Part shown: piece by piece, positions 1-12,000 of the stretch
Numbering within the stretch: position 1 is the stretch's first letter
How the letters are laid out: every line of letters starts with the position of its first letter
Origin: Patescibacteria group bacterium
GTDB taxonomy: Bacteria > Patescibacteriota > Patescibacteriia > Buchananbacterales > GWA2-38-13
Direction: 5' to 3'
Assembly (NCBI GenBank): GCA_028712155.1
Contig: JAQTQO010000009.1
Coordinates: 1-42,751 of the forward strand
Length of the DNA stretch: 42,751 nt
Program-made: the position numbers and the translations under genes
Notes under the pieces: generated by a model
What the model was told of the DNA's origin: nothing
The model's input: the letters and a program-made list of their open reading frames with translations, nothing else
Databases searched by the model: none

Positions 1-3000
1 ACCACCAATGCGTTCGACGCGCTGTTCGACGGCGCGCAGGCCGACGGCGATGATATTTTGTTCACCAGCTCCGACGGACTCACAAAACTCACCCATGATG
101 TCGTGCGCTATGATCCCACAGAACATTATTTTCAGGCGTACGTGAAGGTGCCGACGGTCAATAACCTCACGGCCACCGACTTCTACCTCTATTACAACGC
201 GGCCGGAGTCGGCAGTCAGGCGTCAACCACGGGCGTGTGGAGTTCCTATGCGGCCGTCTATCATTTCAATGAATTGTCCGGCAATTACGGCGACAGCACC
301 GCCAACAATTTGGACGTGAACACGCAAAACATCGTCGCCTCCACGACCTGTCCGACCTGGCGGTGTCCGGATTTCGACGGCACCACCAACGATTATTTGT
401 TGGTGAACGATTCCGCGCTTTTAACGGGCGCAAATTGGACGGTCGAAGCGATTGCCCGGCGCGACGGCACCGGGGTCATCAACAGCTGCGGCACCGGCTG
501 CACGAATATGTATCCGATCGTGACGAAGGGTAACGGCCAGGATGAGACCGCGGCCACCAACATCCAATTCCAGCTCGGGGCCGAGGCCAACTGGTACGCC
601 TCGTGCAGCTACGAAGATAACGGCACCAACGGTATTACCGACAACGATGCGACAGCGGTTGCCGTCGGTGCCTGGAATTACTTTGCCGGGCAGATCGCCG
701 GCGCCGCGAGTATTGAGGCTTTTCTGAACGGCGCGAGCAACGGCCAGACCGCCACGGCCTATAATCCGAACGACGATAGCGGCGCTCCGCTCTGCATTGC
801 GGCTGCCTGTAATACCACCCCGGCCGTCGGCGCCGCCTGGAACGGCGCGGTCGGCGAGGTGCGCGTATCGAAATCTGCGCGGTCGGACGCGTGGATCGCG
901 GCCAGCTCCCGCACCATTTTTGGTGGCGGGACGTACCAGACGATCGGGGCGGAAGAAACGTACGGAGTAACCAGTCCTACCCTCACTCAATCGCATTACC
1001 GCTGGCGGCTCGACGACGGCAATGAAGCCGCCGGGCACTGGGGGGCGAATGAAGACACGGCAACCTCATCGGTCGGGTTGAGCACGGTGGTCCGCCTGCG
1101 CCTGGAGGTATCCAATGAAGGAACCGCCTCATCGTCTCAGCAGTATATTTTACAATACGGCACCGGTTCCGATCCGAAGGCTGGCACGTGGACAACCATT
1201 CCGGCTGCCGGCGGCTGCGGCGTATTGCCGTTCTGCATCGCCGCGTCCAGCCTGACCGAAGGCGCGGACACCACCAACGTCGCTGCCGGTTTGACGGATG
1301 AGAATTCGGCATTCATCGCCGGGCTGCAGAAAGAATCGAATGCCACGACCACGCACGTCTCGCTCGATACCACCAACTTCACCGAGATCGAGTATGCGTT
1401 CCAGGTGACCAGCAACGCGGTCAACAACACGGCGTACTACTTCCGTCTGGCCACGACCACCGGCAACGGCGTGGCCGGCCAGCTCAACACCTACACCGTG
1501 ACGCCGCAGTTGACCACGATTCCGGCCGGCGATATCACCGCGCCCACCATTTCCAATGTTTCTTCGGATAAAGCGAACGGATCCTACACTACGGGCGAAG
1601 TGATCGACATTGATGTGACGTTCTCCGAAGCTGTGACGTCCACCGGCAACGTCACCGTGACGCTGGAGACCGGCACCACCGATCGTACCTGTACATTCCA
1701 GGTTTCCAACGCAACTTCCGGAACCTGCAATTACACGGTCCAGGCCGGGGATACCACGTCGGACCTGACCGTAAGTACTATTGCTGGAACTATTGCCGAC
1801 CAGGCCGCCAACCCAATGACCAACTTTGCGCCGGCGACCAACCTTGCCGCCAACAAGGCGCTGGTCATTGATACCACCTCGCCGTCGGCTGCCACACTCA
1901 CGGCCACTACGATCGATTCCTCGAGTATCCGGCTGTCTTGGGTTTCGCCCGGCGATGACGGGGTCTCGACGACCGGACCGACGAGCGGGGCGTACATGAG
2001 CTACTCCGGTTCGGCGCTCACGGAAAATTTTGACAGCATGGGTTCCGCCGGCACGGCAGCGCCGACCGGTTGGAGCGCCGGGTATTTCAACCCGTCTATC
2101 CAGCAGGGGATAGCTGGTGGCAATAATGCCACGATTGTGGCATCAACACTCACGGTGAGTAACGGCAGCAATGATCCAAGTGCGGTTGCTTTCCGTGCCA
2201 ACTTTGGAACCACCGGTGCATCGGATCGTGCGCTGGGCAGTTTTCCGCGGACCACCCCGGCCGGCGACCAATTCATCCAAGTAGCGGTTAAAAATGACAC
2301 GCTCAACCCGATTACCTCGTTTACCCTGCAGTACACCGGAGAGGAATGGCGCAACACGACTGCCCCCGTGCAATCACTCACGATGTGGTACAGCAATACC
2401 AGCGAAACGAGCGGATTTGTCAGCATGGGCAGTAATTTTACGTTCTCCTCGCCGAATAACACCGGTGGGAATGTCGCTATTGACGGCAATGCGTCGGGAA
2501 ACTACACCGTAATTTCTAACACCTACACGCCGTCGAGCCCGATCGCCGCCGGCAGCACGTTTTATCTGCGTTGGTATGATATCAACGACAACGCGCTGGC
2601 CGACGACTTTTTCGCCATCGACGACGTGACCATCACGCCGACGGTTTCCGATATCGGCACCGCGGTGTCCTACGACATCCGCTACAGCACGTCGGCGATC
2701 AACGCAGGCAACTGGGCGGCCGCGACGGCCGCGACCGGTGAACCGGCGCCGCAAGTGGCGGGAACGGCGCAGACGTTTGATGTCACCGGTCTCAGCGGAG
2801 GGACACAATACTACTTCGCCATGAAGACGACCGACGACGTGACCAACACGTCCGGTCTCTCGAATGTGCCGAACGCAACCACCGACGGTTCGGCGCCGGC
2901 CCCCGCCCTCACCCAGTCCCACTACCGGTGGCGCCTGGACGACGGCAACGAGACGGCCGCCCACTGGGGGGCGAATGAGGATACGGCCACGTCCTCGGTT

Positions 3001-6000
3001 GGCTTGAGCACGGTGGTGCGCCTGCGCATGGAAGTCAACAACGCGGGCACCGCTTCCTCATCACAACAATACATTTTGCAGTACGGTACCGGCTCCGATC
3101 CGAAAGTGGACACCTGGACCACGGTCCCGGCTTCCGGCGCCTGCGGCAGCTCGCCGTTCTGCATGAACGCCTCCAGCCTGACCGAAGGGGCCGACACCAC
3201 CAATGTCGCCTCCGGCCTGACCGACGCCGACGCCGCGTTCATCGCCGGCCTGCAGAAAGAAACCAACGCCACCACCACCCACATTTCGCTGGATACCCCC
3301 AACTTCACCGAGATCGAGTATGCGTTCCAAGTGACGGGCAATGCGGCAGAAGGGACTACCTATTATTTCCGTTTTGCAACCACCACCGGGGACGGAGTTT
3401 CCGGCCAGCTCAACACCTACACCGTGACGCCGCAGCTGACGACGTACTCGAGCGCGGCCGCGCCGACCATTACGTCCGTTTCCTCGGATAAAGCCAACGG
3501 TTCGTACACGACCGGTGAGGTGATCGATATCGACGTGTCATTCTCGGAAGCCGTCACCGCCACGACGACCGTCACCGTGGTGCTGGACTCCGGCGGCAGT
3601 TGCGGCTTTACGGTTTCCAACGCCTCGACGGCAACCTGCAATTACACCGTGGCGGCCGGGCAGGTCAGCGCGGATCTGACTGCGAGCGCCGTCCTGGGTT
3701 ACCTCGAGGATCAAGCCGGCAACCCGATGACGAGTTTCTTGCCGGCGGCCAATCTCGCGGCGAACAAGGCGCTGGTCATCGATGCGAGCGCGCCGTCAAC
3801 GGTATCCAGTCTTGCCGTTTCAACCGTGGCGACCTCTTCGGTGCAACTGACGTGGAATTCTCCCGGCGATGATTCCATTAACCAGGCATCGCAGTACGTC
3901 ATCTTTATCAGCGTGGACGGCATGGGTGCCGAGTATGTCGCTCCGTTGCTTCAGGACGGACTGGCCAACGAAATGGTTACCTTTGAACGGTTCCAGACCG
4001 AAGGTTCCGGTACGCTGAACGCCCGCGACGATCCGGATTACGCCGTTACGTTGCCCAACCACACCACGATGGCGACCGGCCGCGGCGTGGCCGGCGCGAG
4101 CGGCCACGGCTGGACCGGCAACGGCGATCCGGGGCCGACCGACACGCTCGCCACCAATAAAGGTTCGTACGTTGCCAGCGTGTTTGACGTGGCGCACGAC
4201 AACGGAATGCGCACCGGCCTGTGGTCGGGCAAATCGAAATTCATTTTGTTCCAGCAGTCCTACAGTACGACCACCGGCGCGGCGGACGTCACCGGCGTCG
4301 ATAACGGCGCGGACAAGATTTCCTACAATTACATTTCCAACGGCGTGGCGGCCAGCGCCATGACCACCGACTTTATCAGCCAGATGACTACCCACCCGTT
4401 CAACTATTCCTTTGTCCACTACCAGGACCCGGATGCCACCGGGCACAGCTCGGGCTGGTCCACGACGGTCACCAGCGGTTTCGCCGCCACGCTGAAAGCC
4501 GTCGATACGGCGATCGGCAGAATTTTCACAATGGTTGAGAATAGTTCCGTGCTCCGGAACAAAACAACCATCATTATTACGGCGGACCACGGCGGGCATA
4601 GCACCACGCACGGTGATACAACCAACTACTTGGATTACGAAATACCTTTCTATGTGTGGGGGGCCGGAGCGGCTGCGGCGCAAGATTTGTATAGCTTGAA
4701 CACGTCAACTCTAGCAGCGCCCTTGCAGGCGTCAAATCCGGCGTATGCCACCAGTCGTCCGGTGCATAACGGCGACGCCAGCAACTTGGCCCTGCAACTC
4801 CTCGGCCTGAGCGCTATCCCCGGTTCAACGATCGACAGCAAACAGGACCTGGCTACCAAAGTTCTGGGCACGCCGACGGCGTACGACATCCGCTACTCGA
4901 CGGCCGCCATTACCGCCGATACTTGGGCCGCGGCAACGCCGGTCACGGGCGAACCGGCTCCGGGCGCGGCCGGCGCCGCGCAGACCATGACCGTCAGCGG
5001 GCTCACCCCCAACACCACCTACTACTTTGCCATGAAAGCCGCCGACGAAATGCCTAATTCGTCGGCACTCTCCAACGCGATCAGTACGTCCACGTCGCAG
5101 GTTGAAGTGAGCTGCGGCGGAACGCTGGTGCAGTCGAAGACCGCTTCCCACGCCTACTCGTCACCCGCCACGTCCATTACGGTTACCCTGGATGCGGCCG
5201 CCACCGCCGGCAACCTGCTGATTGCCACCGTGAGCAGCGACAAAACTGCCGGGGCGTACACTCTACCTACTGGGTTCACCCTGGTGCAGAGCTACATTTC
5301 CGCCAATGTCTCCGGCGCGATGGCGTACAAAGTCGCCACGGGCGGCGAGACCGCCGTCCAGTGGCAGTACACCAACAGCGAGGAATCCAATGCGTGGGTG
5401 GGGGAGTACTCGGGCCTGGCGACCAGTGGCGTGCTGGATATTGGCATTGAAGCCGACTCCGGTGCGAACGCGCCCACATCGCTGAGCTCCGGTACGTCGG
5501 CGGTCACCGCCCAGAACGACGAGCTGGCGATCGCCATGATGGCCAATGATTCCTGGAAAGACATGGACGGCGGCCGGTCGTGGTCCAACGGCTACGCGGA
5601 GATCTCCTACGCGAACGACGGCAACTCCGCGGGCGGTTCACCCAGCATGAGCATCGCGACGAAAACATTGAGTGCCGCCGCGGCGCAAGAAACGACTTAC
5701 GCGTGCACGGATACCGGCGACCAGGCGTACATCGTGCTCGCTACGTTCAAAGCGGTCGCCTGCGGCGCTTCCAACCCCGTGCTGACCCAATCCCACTACC
5801 GGTGGCGCAACGACGATGGCACGGAAGTGGCCGCTTCGTGGGGCGCCAATGAAGACACTGCGACCAGTTCCGTCGGTACCAGCGGCCATGTGGTGCGCCT
5901 CCGTATGGAGGTGTCCAACGCCGGTACCGCTTCATCGTCGCAGCAGTACATCCTGCAGTACAGCAACACTTCAAATCCGAAAGCGGGCAATTGGTTTACG

Positions 6001-9000
6001 GTTCCCGCGTCCGGCAGTTGCACGGGGTTTCCGTTCTGCATGGCGGCGTCGAGCCTGACGGAGGGTGCGGCTACCACCAACGTCGCGTCGGGTTTGACGG
6101 ATAGTAATTCCGCGTTTGCCGCGGGCCTGCAAAAAGAATCGAACGCCACCACCACGCATATTTCGCTTAGCACCACCAACTTTACCGAGATCGAGTACGC
6201 GTTTCAGGTGACCAGCAGCGCCCCGAACAATACGACGCTCTACTTCCGCCTGGCGACGACGACCGGAAACGGCACGGCCGGTCAGCTGAATACCTACAGT
6301 GTGACCCCGAGTTTGACCACGGCGTCGAGCGGCGGCGGGGGTGGTGGCACGGCTCCCGTACCGAGCGGCGGCGGGTTTTCTGACGGGCAGACCGGCGTAC
6401 CGGTGGACGTCTGGGTCGAAAAATTCTTTGATAAGTCCTTGGCCTCGGCGACGGTTAACACGACGAACGTCACCTTGAAAGAAAATACCGGCAATACGCG
6501 CCTGGGCGCGCCGACCGGATCGAACCTCTGCACGAGCGTCATGCTGTCGGGTAACATCCGCATTGAATGTCTTCACGCCGCCTTAACACCTAGCAAGTGG
6601 TACACGTTCACCATCACGACGGGTGTGACCGAACAGATGGGCACGCCGCTGGCGACCAACTACAGTTTCGCGTTCATGACCTCGTCGTTTAACGGCGGAT
6701 CGGGCTACATCCCGTCGCCGGTCATCACCTCCAGCGCCCCGGTCGCCGGGGCGACGATCGCCCCCAACGCCACGCTGCGGGTGAACTTCAGTCCGGGTGG
6801 TGATGGGAGCGGTACGGATACGATGGCAACTGCGGGCGCGGGTTCGGTCTTGTCGCTGTCGAACGTTAAAATTTTTGCCGCCCAGTACGGCCAGCCGATC
6901 AACCAGACCAACTACCTGGCGTGCGCGTCCGTTGGCGCCGATCCGGCCAACCCGACCGACTGCAACTTGGCCTGGAACGCGACGACCAAGGAGCTCATCA
7001 TCACGCCGGGTAAAAAGGCGCCGGCCGGAACGGTGGTGTCGACGGGCGGCACGGCGCTCGCCGCGAATACCGAGTACGTCTTGATGGTAAAGGGTTCCGC
7101 CAGCGGCACGGGCGTGCAGAATGCCGACAGCGTCGGGATGAGCGGATCGGACTACTTCATCACGTTTAAAACCGTGTCCGCCGACAGCACCGGGCCCGAC
7201 ATCACCGGGTCATCCCCGAGCAACAACGCCACCGGCATCGACCGCGCCACCTACGACATCAGCCTCGGCTTCAACGAAGCCGTAGACTCCGCCAGCGTCA
7301 CGACGGCGACGATTAAACTGTACTGCGAGGACAACGACGGCAACCTCGCCAACGGCTGCACGGCCGGCGCCAACGGCTGGGATGTCAACGACTCCGAGAT
7401 CACCGGTACGACGGTGACGTACAGTTCGAGCGAACGTTCGGCCACGCTGTCGCCTAACCGCCTGCTGGCCGAATCGACCAAGTACTACCTTCGCGTGGTG
7501 AGCTCGTCGGGGGTAAAAGATATTTCGGGTAACGCGTTCGACGGCACGCCGGGCACGGCCGGCAACCAGGATGAGATTATCGCCTTCACGACGGCCGCGA
7601 CGGTCAACGGCCAGGCGAATGACACGGTCAAGCCCAAACTGCTGTTTGCCAATGCCGATAATTTCTCGGTGGTGATTACGTTCTCCGAGCCGGTGAAATT
7701 CGACGCCACGGCGAATGCCACGCAAGTCACCAGCTCGAACAGCACCGACGCCAATAACACCGCTAACTGGACACTGGAATCGCCGGCCGGCGTCACTGTC
7801 AGTCTGACCGGAAAAAAGATCAAGTACGTTCCCGATAATAATTCGATCACCATCAGCGGTTTGTCGTTCCCGCCCGACCAAGGTTTCAAGATTACCGCCT
7901 CGACCGACATCACCGATCTCACCGGCAACGCCGTGGACAGCACCGGCACGCCGGCCGGCAACGTCGCCTACGGGACGGTGCAGAGCGTCGGCACGACGAA
8001 CGGGCAGGTCGAACTCGGCAGCGGCGGTTCGGGCGGCATGTGCAACTACTACACTATGGGCGTGCAGCCGGTACGCGTCGCGCCCCGCACCGCGCTGGCC
8101 GGTTCAACGAGCGTCTACGAAGTCGAGTTCCCGGCCACGACGGTGATTCCGGCTGGCGGGCAGATCGTGCTGACGTTCCCGTCCGGCTTCAGCTTTATCG
8201 CCGACGGCGGCACGAGCGAATGCCAGGACGTACTGAACGTAACGGACAATACCGACATCAACGGCGCATCGGTCGGGACGGTGACGATGGCGTCGGTTGT
8301 CTGCAGCGACGCCGCGAGAACCGTGACGGTCACCACCGGCGGGGCCAGCACCGTGGCCGGCGACCGGCTCCGCTTCAATATCCAGGGCGTGAAGAGCTCG
8401 TCGGTCGCCCGCGACTACACCACCTCGGGCTACACGGTCGACGTCAAGACGAAGAACGCCTCCGGAACGCTGTTGGATTCCAAGACGTCGATGCCGTTCT
8501 ACCTGACGCAGGGCGGTTCGCTCAGCATCTCGGGTATGGTGTTCAACGACAACGGCACGGGCGGCGGCACTGAGGGTGACGGCGTCAAGAACGGCACGGA
8601 AGCCGGTATTGCGAATATCCAGGTTTGCCTTGGCGGAATGATGGGGTACTCATGTACGACGACCGACAGCAGCGGCGAGTACGCCTTCAGTTTGCTGGCA
8701 AACGGGTACTACAGCGTGAACATTCCGCCGTTAACTTCGGGCAGTTACGTCGGTGGGCCGTACTTCCGTGACGTCAACCTGAGTGGATCGAACAAGACCG
8801 ACCTGGACTTCGGTTTTGTCGCTTCGAACCGCAACATTACCGTAACCCTCAGCGGCATTCCGTCGGGCACTGACCTGGACGTCTACACGTACGGTTCGGG
8901 CAGTTCGGCAAACACCGGATTTGTCGTCCGCGAGGTGCTGTGGGAAAGCGGGGCGCAGAATGGCACCGGTTCGGCCACCCTGCCGGTGTCGGACGGTACC

Positions 9001-12000
9001 TGGGAAGTCGGCGTGCGGCCGTGGATGCCGAAAGACCCGTCGGCCGGCATGACCAAGATGCCGGTGATGAGCTTCATGCCGCCCCAGCCGAAGTCGGTGA
9101 CCGTGTCGGGCGCGGGGAGCTACCCGGTGAGCTTCGCCATTCAGACCGCGGCGCAGGCGGTCAAGGGCAAGGTGGTGGACGGCTCGGGTACGGCGATCGC
9201 CAACGTCTACATTGGAGCGCGGCCGGCACAGATGACGTCGAGCATTGGCGGCGGGGGAACGACACAGACCGGATCCGACGGCACGTTCTCGCTCAATATC
9301 GCCATTGGCGCGTATCTCCTTGAGGCGTTCATGCCCGGCATGCCGCCGACGGCCGGCACCGAGGTGACGGTGGTCGCCGATACGGGCAACGTTGCTACCG
9401 ACGGCAACAGCGCAGCTGACGTTTACCGCCGCGGGGTGCTCATTATCAATGACTACGACGGCGACGACGATGACCTCATTGTTAAGATTTCAAAAGGCTC
9501 CTACTCGATTGCCGGCATGGTGCTCGACGAATCGGGCAATGCCATCCCGTACGCCCACGTCAGCGGCGAGCAGGTGGACAATTCAGGCAATCCGAACGGC
9601 CCGCGCATGGACGCCTCGACCGACGCCTCCGGCAACTTCACGCTCTACGTGAACAACGGCACTTGGAAGCTCCGCGGGTTTGCTCCGGGCTACGGGGAAC
9701 TAGCTGCGCTGACCGTGACGATATCGTCGGCCAGCCTGACGGGCCAGAATCTGCAAGCGACGACGGCGACGTTCGGTACCGTCAGCGGTCAGGTTACCCA
9801 GGGCGGCGCCGGGGTGGCGGGGGTGTTCGTGGGCATCCATGGCGCGAGCGGCGGCAACAGCACCGTGACCGACGCGAGCGGCAACTATGAATTAAAAAAT
9901 ATCGAAGGAACGGGCTACACCATCGAAGGGTTTCTACAGGGCAGCGGGCCGACCTCCGTTATTTCCAACGTAACCGTGACGGCCGGCGCAACATTGTCGG
10001 GTCAAGATTTGACCATTGGGCAGACCGGAACGCTTGCGGTGACGATTTCAGGCGTAACCGATGCGTTCGTGGAGGCGTTCGACTCGAGCGGCCGGGGCAA
10101 CCGGACGGGCGCCAACGCGAGCGGGGTCTACAGCATCACCTTGCCGGCCGGGACGTACACGGTTAAAGCCGGCAGCCCGTCGCTGGGGCCGATCGGCAGC
10201 CAGACGAATGTGGTGATAGCCGCCAGCCAGACGGTTGCCGTCACCTTCACTCCGCCCGCGACGTATGCGGTGTCCGGTACGGTCCAGTCGGCCACAGCGG
10301 TGTGCGCCAATCAGGCGTCGGTGCTCATTTCATCCGCCAGCACCGGCCGCATGACGGTGACGACCACGGATGCGTCCGGCGCGTTCTCCGTGAATTTGCC
10401 CAACGGCACGTACTCGATCGGCGCGGGCAAGCCCGGCTGTGTGGACAGCGCGGCGGCCGGCAGCATCACGGTGGCGAGCGCCGCTTTGAGGACCGGCACG
10501 AACCGCACGCTGGTGGTAACGGATGCGACCGTCAGCGGCGCGGTGACCCTTTCCGGCAGCAATGTGACCGTGGACACCAAAGTCATCGCGAAAAGTTCGG
10601 ACGGGCGGTACGTGTTTACTGATGTGGGTACTTCCGCGACCGTCGGCAATAACTACACGCTGAATTTGACTGCCGGGACCTGGACCGTGAGTGCCCGTTC
10701 GGACGGCTACGCATCGTCGGAGTCGTCGGTGACGGTCGTATCCGGCGGGAGCGGGACGGCCAATCTCACCTTGTCGGCCATCAGCGGTTACACCCGAACC
10801 GACCAGCGCTCGTCCACGCTCAAGCCTTCGCAAGGCGGCATCGTGAAGGATACCAACATTGGTGACCGCTTTGAAGTGAATTTTCCGGCTGGCACGCTGG
10901 GGACCTCTTCGGATGACGGGTCCATTCTGACCAAAAAGACCTCGGCCATCGTGCCGCAGACCGAATCGGTGAAGGTGGTGGGCTCGGCGGGCATTGAAAT
11001 CACGCCGAAAGATTCTTCCGGCCAGGCTATCACCACGCTGTCGTCATCGTCGGGTTCGGGCGTGACCGTGCAGGTGCCGTACACCGACGCCGATGTGACG
11101 GCTGCCGGCGTGACGGAAAGCCAGCTGGTGCTGTCGGTGTGGTCGGAGGAAAAGCAGCAATGGGAACCGCTGGCCACCACCGTGGACACCACTAACAATA
11201 CCTTGACGGCGATCGTCACCCACTTCTCCGTATTCGCGCCGACCGGATCGTTGGGCGGCGGGACGACCCCGGGCGGCGGAAGCCAAACGACCGGGAGCAC
11301 CGGCAGCACCAACACCACCGGCGGCGGAGGCGGCGTGCGGCTGCCCACCGCGCCGGGCGTGAAAGGCATTTGGTTCAACAATCAATCGGCGCTCGACGGC
11401 ATCCACGGTACCATCAGGTCGCCGTTCACTATCACGACGCGCACCGTCACGCTCACCTTCAGCGTGCCGGATGCGTCCGGCATGGTGCTGGGTAATACCG
11501 CCGATCTCGCCGGCCGTTCCTGGGAAACCTACCGGCCCAGTGTCACCTGGCAACTGTCCGATGATTTGAATTATCCGACCGTCTACATCCGGTTCCGCAC
11601 CTCGGAAGGCGGCCAAACCCCGCTCTACGCCATCGTGTTTGGCTACCCGCGCAAGCTGGTGAAGTACGAGAACAGCCCGAAGGTATACCTGATCGAAAAC
11701 GGTTTGAAACGGCACATCGCCAACGAGCAGGCGTTCCTGGCCAATGGTTTTACGTGGGATCAGATTCTCACCATTCCGGCGAGCGAGAAATATCCGGATG
11801 GCGCGCCGATCACCGTCAAGCTGGCAGCACCGGTCGTGCGCAAACTGGTAAAGTACGATGACAGTCCGAAAGTCTACCTGATTGAGAACGGTGTGAAACG
11901 CCACATCGCCAATGAGCAAGCTTTCAACGACAACGGTTACCGCTGGAATGAAATTGTGGTGATCCCGGCGAATGAAACGTACCCCGACGGTGCTGCCATC

